Of a stretch of DNA of 64,000 nt, positions 1-8,017 are shown piece by piece. The stretch's first letter is position 1. Every line of letters starts with the position of its first letter. This stretch comes from Oscillospiraceae bacterium (GTDB lineage: Bacteria; Bacillota; Clostridia; Oscillospirales; Ruminococcaceae), in the NCBI GenBank assembly GCA_022800935.1, contig JAAWRH010000011.1, positions 1 through 64,000 of the forward strand, written 5' to 3'. The position numbers and the translations under genes are program-made. The notes beneath the pieces were generated by a model. That model saw only the letters and a program-made list of their open reading frames with translations. It had not been told where the DNA came from and searched no databases.

Positions 1-18
1 CCCTGGCCGCGGCCAGGG
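1..18. repeat. Perfect 18-bp GC-rich palindrome at the window edge
   Basis: CCCTGGCCG is followed directly by its reverse complement. It lies about 50 bases past the stop of the SDR gene, so it may be the stem of that operon's terminator. Any U-tract would fall outside the window, so this cannot be settled here. Confidence 0.4.
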
Positions 19-69
19 GATATTTCATTTGGGGACAATATTCCAGCAACCAGATTTGGGAATCAATCA

Positions 70-840
70 TCAAAACCCAATCAGAGCGCCGCCGTCTACC
101 GGGAGACAGACACCGTTAATATACCGGGCGGCGTCGCTGGACAGGTATACCGCCGCCAGGCCGATATCCATCGGATCCCCCACGCTCTTCATCGGAATGC
201 GCCCCAGTATTTTGGCCAGGCGCTCCGGATCGGCGTCCGTGGCCTTGTGGAACATGGGCGTGTCGATCCAGCCCGGCGCAATAGCGTTGACGCGGACCCC
301 CTCCGGTCCGCACTCCACGGCCAGGGTGTGCATCAGCCCAAGATATCCAGACTTTGCGGTGGCGTATCCGGCCACCATCGGCATTCCAATATAGCTGGTC
401 ATGCTGGCCTGGAACAAGATACTGCCCTTCTTCTGCGCCTTCATATGGGGTACAAACGCCTTGGTCAGCGCAAACGCCCCCACCAGATGAACATTGAGCA
501 CACTCTGGTACTCCTCCACGCTCATCTCCTCAATGGGCTTTTTGCAGTGATTGCCCGCATTGTTGACCAGCACCGTCACCGGCCCCTGCTCCGCAATGAT
601 ACGGTCCGCCATGGCCTGGGCACGGTCCACATCGGTGATGTCAAACTGATAGAATACAGCGCGGCCCTCAAACTCCGCCAGAATCTCCTCTGCCCGCTCC
701 TGCTTCTCCCGGCTTAAGACCACTGCCTTCGCCCCCGCGCCCACCATGCACTTTGTAATCGCAAAGCCCAGGCCAGTCAGGCCGCCAGTAATGACCGCTG
801 TCCTTCCCTTTAAAGAAAACAGTTCCTCTGTCTGAAACAT
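70..840 (-). CDS. SDR-family NAD(P)-dependent oxidoreductase (likely sugar-acid dehydrogenase)
   Basis: Short-chain dehydrogenase of about 256 aa, the normal family length. The Rossmann motif TGGLTGLG lies near the N-terminus, NNAG is in mid-protein, and the catalytic Tyr-Lys pair is YATAK after a conserved serine region. The C-terminal PVDGG is typical. I chose the ATG at 840 (MFQTEELF) because TAGGAGG precedes it closely; a longer frame upstream has no such site and overlaps the previous gene. It starts 1 base after the UxaA-like gene stops, so the two are co-translated or tightly coupled. Context suggests oxidation or reduction of a sugar acid (gluconate 5-dehydrogenase-like). The substrate is inferred, not shown. 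Confidence 0.85.
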   Translation of the reverse strand: MFQTEELFSLKGRTAVITGGLTGLGFAITKCMVGAGAKAVVLSREKQERAEEILAEFEGRAVFYQFDITDVDRAQAMADRIIAEQGPVTVLVNNAGNHCKKPIEEMSVEEYQSVLNVHLVGAFALTKAFVPHMKAQKKGSILFQASMTSYIGMPMVAGYATAKSGYLGLMHTLAVECGPEGVRVNAIAPGWIDTPMFHKATDADPERLAKILGRIPMKSVGDPMDIGLAAVYLSSDAARYINGVCLPVDGGALIGF

Positions 841-841
841 A

Positions 842-2041
842 TTATGAATTCCTCCTACAAGTTTCCTCCTGAAATTTATACGGAATGAAATACTCCCGAT
901 GGCCCAGCTCCTCAGCATTGGTAAGGGCCCCCGCGGCGGTTCGTACCACCAAGGCCGAAAGCTCCGCTGTCAGCTCGTCCATGGTGCGCTCCCCGGAAAG
1001 CACCCTGCCTGCGTCAAAATCCATATCCTCCCTCATACGGGCATAGGTTTTGCTGTTGCCGGTGATCTTCAGCACTGGGGCAACAGCGCTGCCTACTACA
1101 TTCCCCCGCCCCGTCACCAGGAGGGTAAGCTGGCAGCCGCAGCTGATCAAGTCCATCAAGCCCTCATTGTCGTTGGGATTGGTGATGCCGAACTGCATCC
1201 AGTGGGGGTCCGGCGTGGAATCCAGCAGCCAAAGCCCGTTCCGCGGCGGCGGTTCACTGACCTTAATCACACCCTGGATCGGGCGGCTGCCGCTCTTAAT
1301 CACCGCGCCCATGCTCTTTTCCTCAATGGTGGAGAGTCCCCCCACAAAATTCCCCGGACTGATGGAGTATTGACGCACATCCTTACAGTATTTCATCGCC
1401 TTGTCATAGGTTTCCCGGAGCTGGCGGGCCGCTTCTCTGTCCACAGCGCGGGATACCAGGTAATCCCCCAGGCCCACCGCCTCCACGATCTCCTCAAAAA
1501 TCGCGGTGCCGCCCAGGTCTGTCAGCCGGTCAAAGAACCGTCCCACAACCACATTGCCCGCCAATCCGCTGGTGTAATCGCTGCCGCCGCACTCCGCGCC
1601 GATGACCAGGTCCGCCAGCCTCATGGGCGTCCGGGGTGTTTGCTTGAGGTTCTCCAGCGTGTTCAACACCCAGGCGGTTCCCTTTTCCACGCTGGGCCGG
1701 GTGCCGCCCTCGTTCTGGATAAACATCCAGGAGGCTGCCTTGCCCGCCTTTGCGGCGATATTCGCCAGCCACTCCGGCTGTGTATATTCACATCCCAGCC
1801 CCACCGCCAGCACCGCTCCTACATTGGGATGGCGGATCAGCGCGATCAGCATACGCACCGCGTATTCGTTGTCCGTACAGCCAGAAAAGCCGATTGCCTC
1901 CACATCCGGATGGTTTACATGGCGGACAATCTCCTTTGCCACAAAGGAGGCGCACTCCACGGTGTATATCACAAGCACCCGGTTTCGTATTCCCTTGCGC
2001 CCGTCCGCGCGCAGATATCCGATCCAATTCTGTTGTTCCAT
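842..2041 (-). CDS. UxaA-family hydrolyase, large (catalytic) subunit
   Basis: About 399 aa, matching the stand-alone large subunit of the altronate/galactarate dehydratase family (UxaA C-terminal part). It has the family stretches [19 protein letters not shown] and [16 protein letters not shown], whose Cys and acidic residues likely bind metal. The reaction would be removal of water from an aldonate or aldarate to give a 2-keto-3-deoxy acid. I prefer ATG 2041 (MEQQN), which has GAGGTG at good spacing; ATG 2059 has no ribosome site and would overlap the small-subunit gene by 8 bases. The small SAF subunit is just upstream, as in other split UxaA systems. The exact substrate (altronate, galactarate or another acid) is unknown. 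Confidence 0.82.
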   Translation of the reverse strand: MEQQNWIGYLRADGRKGIRNRVLVIYTVECASFVAKEIVRHVNHPDVEAIGFSGCTDNEYAVRMLIALIRHPNVGAVLAVGLGCEYTQPEWLANIAAKAGKAASWMFIQNEGGTRPSVEKGTAWVLNTLENLKQTPRTPMRLADLVIGAECGGSDYTSGLAGNVVVGRFFDRLTDLGGTAIFEEIVEAVGLGDYLVSRAVDREAARQLRETYDKAMKYCKDVRQYSISPGNFVGGLSTIEEKSMGAVIKSGSRPIQGVIKVSEPPPRNGLWLLDSTPDPHWMQFGITNPNDNEGLMDLISCGCQLTLLVTGRGNVVGSAVAPVLKITGNSKTYARMREDMDFDAGRVLSGERTMDELTAELSALVVRTAAGALTNAEELGHREYFIPYKFQEETCRRNS

Positions 2042-2051
2042 CAATGGCACC

Positions 2052-2381
2052 TCACTCATATTTGGTGTCCAACGGCACCCCCGTCTTTAGATCCAGATGG
2101 GAGGACCGCTCGTCATACAGGCTCCTCATGCAGTGCAGATGAACCCAGGCTCCGGGCGCAATCTCCGCAGTCGCCTCTCCGATGACCACGCCGTATTTTA
2201 TGATAGACTCCCCCGGCTGAATCCGGTATAGGGCAAGCTTATGCCCGTCTGGAATCTCCTGGGCCACCGTGACAGTGGTCTGCTCCCCGTCTCCCAGCAG
2301 CTCCGCTTCGCCGGGAACCAGGGAGCAGAGCGCTGTCGCCACATTGTCCCGGCGGTCAATCTGAAATGCACGCTGCATCAT
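2052..2381 (-). CDS. UxaA-family hydrolyase, small SAF-domain subunit
   Basis: About 109 aa, corresponding to the N-terminal SAF domain of UxaA. It has the pattern [22 protein letters not shown] followed by [15 protein letters not shown](L)H, typical of the altronate dehydratase small subunit. GAGAGGGGG sits a few bases before ATG 2381, and an in-frame ATG one codon later is equally possible. It lies between the RraA-like gene and the large subunit with short gaps, so the four genes from 70 to 3057 appear to be one operon. Confidence 0.8.
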   Translation of the reverse strand: MMQRAFQIDRRDNVATALCSLVPGEAELLGDGEQTTVTVAQEIPDGHKLALYRIQPGESIIKYGVVIGEATAEIAPGAWVHLHCMRSLYDERSSHLDLKTGVPLDTKYE

Positions 2382-2394
2382 AGAATTCCCCCTC

Positions 2395-3057
2395 TCACAG
2401 AATCCCGAACTTGGCAAAGGCGTCTGTGGCAGTCATGCCGCCTTCAATGGCCTTTCGCACCTGCTTCTCTCCGGAGGCCTTCTCCAGCGACTTCTCCAGC
2501 ACTTCCTCCGCCCGGTCCCTGGGAATCACCAGAACGCCGTCCACATCGCCGAAGATCAAATCGCCGTCATGTACCGTCACCTGCCCAATCTCAATAGGGC
2601 AGCGGAAATCCACCACCTGGGTCCGCACAGAGGAATCCTGGGCATAGCAGCCGCAGCTGAACACCGGCCAGTTCTGGGAGAGAACCTGGGGCGTATCCCG
2701 GTGCCAGCCGTCCAGCACAGCGCCCACCGCGCCGCGGGCCCGGGCCGTTGCTGTCAGCAGCTCTCCCCAGTAGGCGCAGCGCTTGGTTCCTCCGGCCGCA
2801 ATATAAATCTCATTTTTTTGCAGCTGGTCCAGCGCCTCTGTCAAAAGCCCAAAGGGTTTCTTCTGCGGACCGTATACATCAATCATCAATACCGTCATAG
2901 CCTTGCCCGCCAGCTTCATATCATCCCGAAGGGGCCGGATGTTCTGGGGCAGGAACTGGTGATAGTACCCCATTCCGTCCAGAATATCGCCCACCACCGG
3001 GGTGTAGAGCTTCTCCTTCATCAACGCGAACATTTCATCCTCGTTCTGCCATCGCAT
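2395..3057 (-). CDS. RraA-like protein (4-hydroxy-4-methyl-2-oxoglutarate aldolase family)
   Basis: 220 aa with the RraA/HMG-aldolase fold signature: [21 protein letters not shown] followed by [10 protein letters not shown], where the Arg-Asp pair and the GE region form the Mg-binding lyase site in characterised members. A later [15 protein letters not shown] is also characteristic. In family members with enzymatic activity the reaction is retro-aldol cleavage or decarboxylation of 2-oxo acids. First gene of the sugar-acid operon, with TAGGAGG before ATG 3057. With UxaA-type dehydratase and SDR downstream, it could cleave the keto-deoxy product. That is inference, because the family also includes the RNase E inhibitor RraA. 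Confidence 0.78.
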   Translation of the reverse strand: MRWQNEDEMFALMKEKLYTPVVGDILDGMGYYHQFLPQNIRPLRDDMKLAGKAMTVLMIDVYGPQKKPFGLLTEALDQLQKNEIYIAAGGTKRCAYWGELLTATARARGAVGAVLDGWHRDTPQVLSQNWPVFSCGCYAQDSSVRTQVVDFRCPIEIGQVTVHDGDLIFGDVDGVLVIPRDRAEEVLEKSLEKASGEKQVRKAIEGGMTATDAFAKFGIL

Positions 3058-3132
3058 ATGCCTTAACCTCCTATGATTATTTCCGCCTGTCTCCAGCAGC
3101 GCCGGAGCATGGAGCCAAATCCTAAATATGGA

Positions 3133-3162
3133 GAAAATGGGCTGTCGAAACAGCCCATTTTC
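3133..3162 (-). terminator. Intrinsic terminator after the first binding-protein gene
   Basis: A 13-bp perfect stem (GAAAATGGGCTGT and its complement) has a 4-base loop, with T-rich sequence within and after it on the minus strand. It separates the transporter operon from the sugar-acid operon. Confidence 0.75.
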
Positions 3163-3194
3163 ATTATGCTATTGGCAACCGCCTTACTGGTTTG

Positions 3195-4805
3195 TTATTT
3201 TGAACGGTTGTAAGCGTCGGTGCGAATTTTGGAGGCCTCCTCCAGACCGGCGTTGTTCATGGCCGCCAGGTAAGCATTCCAGTCGTTATCGTCGGCGGGG
3301 TTCAGGGTGCCCATGATAAACTTATTGATATACTCGTCCGCCACGTCGTCAATCTGGGTGTCCAGGGTATTCAGACGGCTCTCCTCCTCGGTCGTAAAGG
3401 TCAAAGCCACAGGGTTGGTGTAATGGGCGTTGGAATCCTCGTTAAAATACTTGGAAATAGTCACATTGGTGTCCTTGCCCACTTCGCGGGTGTAGTCCTC
3501 GGACTGACGGGTAATGCCCATATAAAGGCCGTATTCCCACTCATGCTTGCCCTCCGGATTCCGGGTGGCATGGTACATATCGGGCATGAACTGGAGGGTG
3601 CCGTCTGCGTTCTTCTCGTAGGTCTTTCCCTCTTCACCCATGCAGAAGAAGGTGGAGCCTTCGTCGGTGCTGATCCAGTCAATCCAGCCGAGCATTGCCT
3701 CAAGGCCGCCCTCAACATCGTTGATCTTATCGCTGAAGCTGTAGCCGTATTCAAACCAGGAGTTCTCACGCTCATAGACATATCCCTTGGAGGGGTCCGC
3801 GGAGATGTTGAAGCTGGTGAAATCATAGTCGGCATTGGGGTCAAAGGAGGCGATATTGGTCTCCGCGTACTGGGCGCGCTCTACATACTGATATTCAATG
3901 TAGTCTCTCCCGTTGGAGATATCAGCGGTCCACTCGGTATCGGTATAGGTCATATAATCGGTGGGAATCAGGTTTTCGGCATAGAAGATGTTGCCCCATT
4001 TAATGGCTTCGCGCATACCGTCCACCACATAGCCATAGGGGACGAACTCATTGGTGTAGGGGTCTACATAGGACTTCTTGTTGGTCACGCCATAGGCAAC
4101 CCGCAAACCGCCGATGGCATTGGACCACTTGCCGCGCCCGGACATGGGAACCGCTTCGGGGTTGGCCGCCTTGATGGTCTTCAGCAGCTCATAGAGTCCC
4201 TGCACATCCTTGGGAACCTCCCAGCCATTCTTATCAAACTCGGACTTGTAGTACACCCAGCTCATGGAAGCGGTTCTATAGTTCTGGGTGGGTGTGAAGT
4301 ACAGGTTGCCGTCGGAGGAGCTGCATGAGGCCAGCATGGCCTGAAAGTCAGCTTCGCTCCACAGGGCCTTGTAATTGGGCATACTGTCAAGATACGGGTT
4401 CAGCGCCACCAGATAACCCTCCAGCCCCATGTTCTTGACCGAGGCGGGATGGTTCAGGTTCCAAAATACCTCCGGGTAATCGTCGCTGGCCAGCAGGGTG
4501 TTGATCTTCTCGTTGTATACAGAGGTATCCTGATCAATCCAGTTCAGTTCTACGTTAAACATCTCTTTCAGCTTCTCGTCCACCAGGGAAGGCCGGTTGG
4601 GGATGCGGTTCTTGGAAACCTCATACAGCGCGTCCATCTTGATGGGCTCCGCAGGCTTGGAGGGGGCGGACTCAGAAGAAGATTCCGCCTGAGAGGAGGC
4701 TTGCTGGGAGGAGGAACTTTGCTGAGAGGAATTCTGCCCACCGCTGCACGCGGTCATTGATGCCAGCATGCCGGCGACAAGCAACAGACTTAAAAACTTT
4801 TTCAT
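3195..4805 (-). CDS. Extracellular sugar-binding lipoprotein of an ABC importer (LplA-type)
   Basis: 536 aa. The N-terminus is a lipoprotein signal: MKK, a hydrophobic run, then SMTAC as lipobox, followed by a long Ser/Gln/Glu linker. The rest resembles the large (about 500 aa) binding proteins of LplA/YtcQ-type CUT1 importers, with Trp/Tyr-rich ligand surfaces. It would sit on the outer face of the membrane and deliver a saccharide to the two permeases encoded upstream. AAGGAG precedes ATG 4805. The gene is last in a three-gene operon and followed by a terminator. No ATPase is encoded nearby, as usual for this family, which often shares an MsmX-type ATPase. Ligand unknown; the sugar-acid genes beyond the terminator suggest a uronate-containing oligosaccharide. 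Confidence 0.88.
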   Translation of the reverse strand: MKKFLSLLLVAGMLASMTACSGGQNSSQQSSSSQQASSQAESSSESAPSKPAEPIKMDALYEVSKNRIPNRPSLVDEKLKEMFNVELNWIDQDTSVYNEKINTLLASDDYPEVFWNLNHPASVKNMGLEGYLVALNPYLDSMPNYKALWSEADFQAMLASCSSSDGNLYFTPTQNYRTASMSWVYYKSEFDKNGWEVPKDVQGLYELLKTIKAANPEAVPMSGRGKWSNAIGGLRVAYGVTNKKSYVDPYTNEFVPYGYVVDGMREAIKWGNIFYAENLIPTDYMTYTDTEWTADISNGRDYIEYQYVERAQYAETNIASFDPNADYDFTSFNISADPSKGYVYERENSWFEYGYSFSDKINDVEGGLEAMLGWIDWISTDEGSTFFCMGEEGKTYEKNADGTLQFMPDMYHATRNPEGKHEWEYGLYMGITRQSEDYTREVGKDTNVTISKYFNEDSNAHYTNPVALTFTTEEESRLNTLDTQIDDVADEYINKFIMGTLNPADDNDWNAYLAAMNNAGLEEASKIRTDAYNRSK

Positions 4806-4843
4806 CTTTTTTCTCCTTTTCTGATAAAAGATTTTATAGAGGA

Positions 4844-5719
4844 TCAGCCCTTGATAGAGCCGATCATGACGCCCTTGACAAAATACTTCTGCACAAAGGG
4901 GTAAACCACCATCATTGGCACCATAGATATCACCAAGGTGGAATACTTGATGCCCTCCGCCGAGACCGGGTTGGCTATCTCATCCATCTGTATCTCCTCT
5001 GACATCTGGTTTTCGATGACGATGGAGCGCAGAATGGTCTGCAGCGGATAGGAGCTGCTGTTCTTAAAGTAGATCATCGCATTGAACCAGGAATTCCAGT
5101 GGCCCACCGCATAAAACAGCGTGATGGTTGCCAGGGAGGCCATGGACAGCGGAAGGATAATCTTCCTAAAGATGGTGAATTCATTGGCCCCGTCCAGCTG
5201 GGCCGATTCCTCCAGTTCTATCGGCAGGCTCATGAAGAAGGTCCGCATGATAATCAGGTTCCAAGAGGAAATCGCGCCGGGCAGGACAATCGCCCAGACG
5301 GTGTCGTACATGCCCAGGTCCCTGATATTCAGGAAGGTGGGAATCAAACCGCCCCCAAAGAACATGGGGATGAGAATCAATACATTGTAGAACTTACGGA
5401 AGGTCAGGTAGGTTCTGGACAGAGGATAGGCCATCATGGTGGTCAGCAGCATATTGATCGCCGTGCCCAGCACCGTATAGTATACGGAATTTCCAAAGGC
5501 CCGCACCACCCGGCCGGTCTCAAAGATGGCATTGTAGGCGTTCAGGCTGAACTCCACGGGCCACAAGCTCACCAGGCCGCGGTTAATGGCGTCGGAGCTG
5601 GAGAAGGAGATGGAAATAACATGGATGACCGGCACAAGGGTGGCGATCAAAACCACAATCATTGTGACATGAACCACAACGGTGAATACCTTAGCGGATA
5701 ACGACTCGTCTTTTACCAT
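4844..5719 (-). CDS. Carbohydrate ABC transporter permease (LplC/YtcP-type)
   Basis: 291 aa membrane protein with about six predicted transmembrane stretches, starting near residue 15. The cytoplasmic EAA loop that contacts the ATPase is visible as EESAQLDGANEFTIFRKIILP. The C-terminus PFVQKYFVKGVMIGSIKG is nearly identical in style to the second LplC-like permease at 20106. It follows the LplB-type permease by 19 bases and precedes the binding protein by 38 bases, giving a complete membrane unit. Confidence 0.88.
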   Translation of the reverse strand: MVKDESLSAKVFTVVVHVTMIVVLIATLVPVIHVISISFSSSDAINRGLVSLWPVEFSLNAYNAIFETGRVVRAFGNSVYYTVLGTAINMLLTTMMAYPLSRTYLTFRKFYNVLILIPMFFGGGLIPTFLNIRDLGMYDTVWAIVLPGAISSWNLIIMRTFFMSLPIELEESAQLDGANEFTIFRKIILPLSMASLATITLFYAVGHWNSWFNAMIYFKNSSSYPLQTILRSIVIENQMSEEIQMDEIANPVSAEGIKYSTLVISMVPMMVVYPFVQKYFVKGVMIGSIKG

Positions 5720-5738
5720 TAATTCTCACTCTCCCTTC

Positions 5739-6686
5739 TTACCACAGCGAGCTTTCGCCGAACCGCCTGGAAATCGAGTTGCCCACCACCAGGAACAGGA
5801 CATTGATGATGGAGTTAAAGAAGCCGACCGCGGTGGAATAGCTGTACTGGGCCTGCTTGATACCCAAACGGTATACGTAAGTACCGATGATATCGGATAC
5901 ATCATAGGTCATGGGGTTCTGCATCAACAGGACTTTATCGGTGTTGCTGCTCATCATACTTCCCATCCGCATGATAAGCATGATGATAATCGTCGGGCGG
6001 ATACCCGGAAGGGAAACGTGCCAAATCTGCTTCACCCGGCTTGCGCCGTCGATCACAGCCGCCTCATAGAGCTGTTGGTCCACATTGGCAAGGGCTGCGA
6101 TGTAGATAATGGCGTCCCAGCCGATATTCTGCCAAATTTCGGAGAACACATAAATTGGCCTGAACCAGGAGGTCTCCGCCATAAAATAGATCGGCGAACC
6201 GCCCAGTGCTTTGATGATATTGTTGACAATTCCATTGTTAGGAGAGAGCAGCATGTGCAGCATACCCACAATGGAAACCGTGGAGATAAAGTGGGGCAGA
6301 TAGCTGACCGTCTGCACAAATTTTTTGTAATGCAGGTTATGCAACTCATTGAGCAGCACCGCAAAGATGATGGGCATCGGGAAAGCAAATATCAGGGTGT
6401 ATACATTGAGGATGATGGTATTGACGAACACCCGCTGGAACTCTATATAGCTGAAAAAATCCCGGAAATGCTTCAGCCCCACCCACGGGCTGCCCATAAT
6501 TCCCTTTTTGATGGAAAAGTCTTTAAACGCAATGATGATGCCGTACATGGGCTTGTAATGGAAAATGATATAATAGATTAAACCCGGCAAAAGCAGCATC
6601 TGTAGATATTTGGTGCGGTTCAGGCTTTTAAGGGTGCGGGTCAAGACATTGTCCTTTTTCCCCACTGTGGCAGGTACATTTGCCAT
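5739..6686 (-). CDS. Carbohydrate ABC transporter permease (LplB/YtcQ-type)
   Basis: 315 aa, with about six membrane helices and the LplB-type opening LLLPGLIYYIIFHYKPMYG. The EAA loop is YEAAVIDGASRVKQIWHVSLP. GGGGAAGG precedes ATG 6686. First gene of the operon, reading away from the AraC-type gene at 6782; the intergenic palindrome is the likely control point. Confidence 0.88.
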   Translation of the reverse strand: MANVPATVGKKDNVLTRTLKSLNRTKYLQMLLLPGLIYYIIFHYKPMYGIIIAFKDFSIKKGIMGSPWVGLKHFRDFFSYIEFQRVFVNTIILNVYTLIFAFPMPIIFAVLLNELHNLHYKKFVQTVSYLPHFISTVSIVGMLHMLLSPNNGIVNNIIKALGGSPIYFMAETSWFRPIYVFSEIWQNIGWDAIIYIAALANVDQQLYEAAVIDGASRVKQIWHVSLPGIRPTIIIMLIMRMGSMMSSNTDKVLLMQNPMTYDVSDIIGTYVYRLGIKQAQYSYSTAVGFFNSIINVLFLVVGNSISRRFGESSLW

Positions 6687-6711
6687 TTTTCATCCTTCCC
6701 CTTTCAAAATA

Positions 6712-6755
6712 TTGTGTAAATAGTGACGATATGATATACTATTTTCATAGTATAT
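6712..6755 (+). promoter_or_regulatory. Promoter of the first AraC gene with an overlapping palindromic operator
   Basis: TTGTGT (6712-6717), a 17-base spacer and TATACT (6735-6740) form a plausible sigma-A promoter for the AraC gene. The -10 lies inside a perfect inverted repeat, ATATACTAT-TTTC-ATAGTATAT (6734-6755). The same palindrome gives a TATACT on the opposite strand near the permease operon, though no good minus-strand -35 is visible. Confidence 0.6.
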
Positions 6756-6781
6756 TGTTCTAAGGAGGTTTCTGAAGGGCT

Positions 6782-7651
6782 ATGGAAATTTACTCCCAGC
6801 GCATTTTCTGCTATGACACTCCCGACCTGTTCCTGGACTGCAAGTGCAGCATCCCGGAAAGCTTTGACCAATACGATATGCACGTCCACAATCTGTACGA
6901 GCTGGATTATATCATCTCCGGGCATGGCTGCTACCACATTGAAGGAAAGCGCTATCCCATCTTCCCCGGCTGCTTCCTGCTCATCCACCCTATCGACGCA
7001 CACATGACCCAGGTGGAAAACGACACGACCTATGAGAGAATCACCTTCCACTTCAGCAGGGAGCTGCTCAACGAGATCGATCCCAGCCGGATCTTGGAGG
7101 AATTCATCGCCGGACTGCCCAGCCCTCAGCTCACCCTGTCCGCCTCCGCGGAGGGGTTCTTCAAGCAGCTGTTCCAGGGGCTGTACACCCTAACGGCAAC
7201 GCCGAAGGAGTTTCAAGGCCGGATGATTCTTTCCACCCTGACCGTCTGCCTGTTTACCCTGCGCAATCTCCAGCGCAATTCGTCGGAGGTCACTGTCTCC
7301 ACCGGCGTCAACATCTCCCAGACCATCCGCAAGGTTCTGCTCTATATCCACCAGCACCTGTCGGAGGACCTGTCCCTGGACGATTTATGCAAACAGTTCA
7401 GCATCAGCAAATCCTATCTGAACAAACGGTTTAAGGAAATCACCGGCACCACCCTTTGGGACTATGTGCTGGCCAAGCGCCTTATCATTGCCCGCCAGAA
7501 TATTCAAAACGGTGTTCCCATCCAAACGGTTTACCAGAACAGCGGCTTTCGCGATTACTCCAACTTCTACCGCTGCTACATCAAGCGGTTCGGCGTCTCC
7601 CCCAAAAAGGATTCCGCCAACAGGTCAAACCTACCACGGCAATCTAACTAA
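6782..7651 (+). CDS. AraC-family transcriptional regulator, first module
   Basis: 289 aa. The N-terminal part is a cupin-like sugar-sensing domain: MHVHNLYELDYIISGHGCYHIEG, then FPGCFLLIHPIDAH. The C-terminal 100 residues hold two helix-turn-helix motifs (LSLDDLCKQFSISKSYLNKRFKEITG and IQTVYQNSGFRDYSNFYRCYIKRFG). TAAGGAGG precedes the ATG. Divergent from the LplB/LplC/LplA-type operon, so it probably activates it in response to the imported sugar. The second module at 22167 has the same arrangement. Confidence 0.88.
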   Translation: MEIYSQRIFCYDTPDLFLDCKCSIPESFDQYDMHVHNLYELDYIISGHGCYHIEGKRYPIFPGCFLLIHPIDAHMTQVENDTTYERITFHFSRELLNEIDPSRILEEFIAGLPSPQLTLSASAEGFFKQLFQGLYTLTATPKEFQGRMILSTLTVCLFTLRNLQRNSSEVTVSTGVNISQTIRKVLLYIHQHLSEDLSLDDLCKQFSISKSYLNKRFKEITGTTLWDYVLAKRLIIARQNIQNGVPIQTVYQNSGFRDYSNFYRCYIKRFGVSPKKDSANRSNLPRQSN

Positions 7652-8017
7652 AATGTGTATCCAACTAACGCATATTCTTATTCATATTATAATATATATT
7701 TTCTCCATTACCATTGCAAAACCAACGAGAAATATTGCATATATGCTTTTTTACAGTTTTTTTGGGTCATATTTTACTTTCTTTAAATAATCCGGCACTT
7801 TGCCTAAAACCTTTTTGGGATGTATTCTGTCCTTTGCCACTTTCTTAAAACACAGTTTGCCATAAAAATGAAGAAATATGGATTTTTTGGCAATCTGCTC
7901 CCGGAAATCTACACATTGGCGCAGATTTGCAATCCTAAAAAAGGGAACGGTTCCCCCTGTCCCCCCAGATTTCTCTGTGGGGACAGGTTTTTCCTTATTT
8001 TCAGGCGGCGCCGGAAA
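7652..8017. other. Gene-free AT-rich gap with one hairpin
   Basis: About 366 bases between two convergent genes with no convincing ORF. The first 250 bases are AT-rich. Near the end CCTGTCCCC (7956-7964) pairs with GGGGACAGG (7979-7987) and is followed on the plus strand by five T, so it can terminate plus-strand transcription from the AraC gene. I see nothing else in it. Confidence 0.55.
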
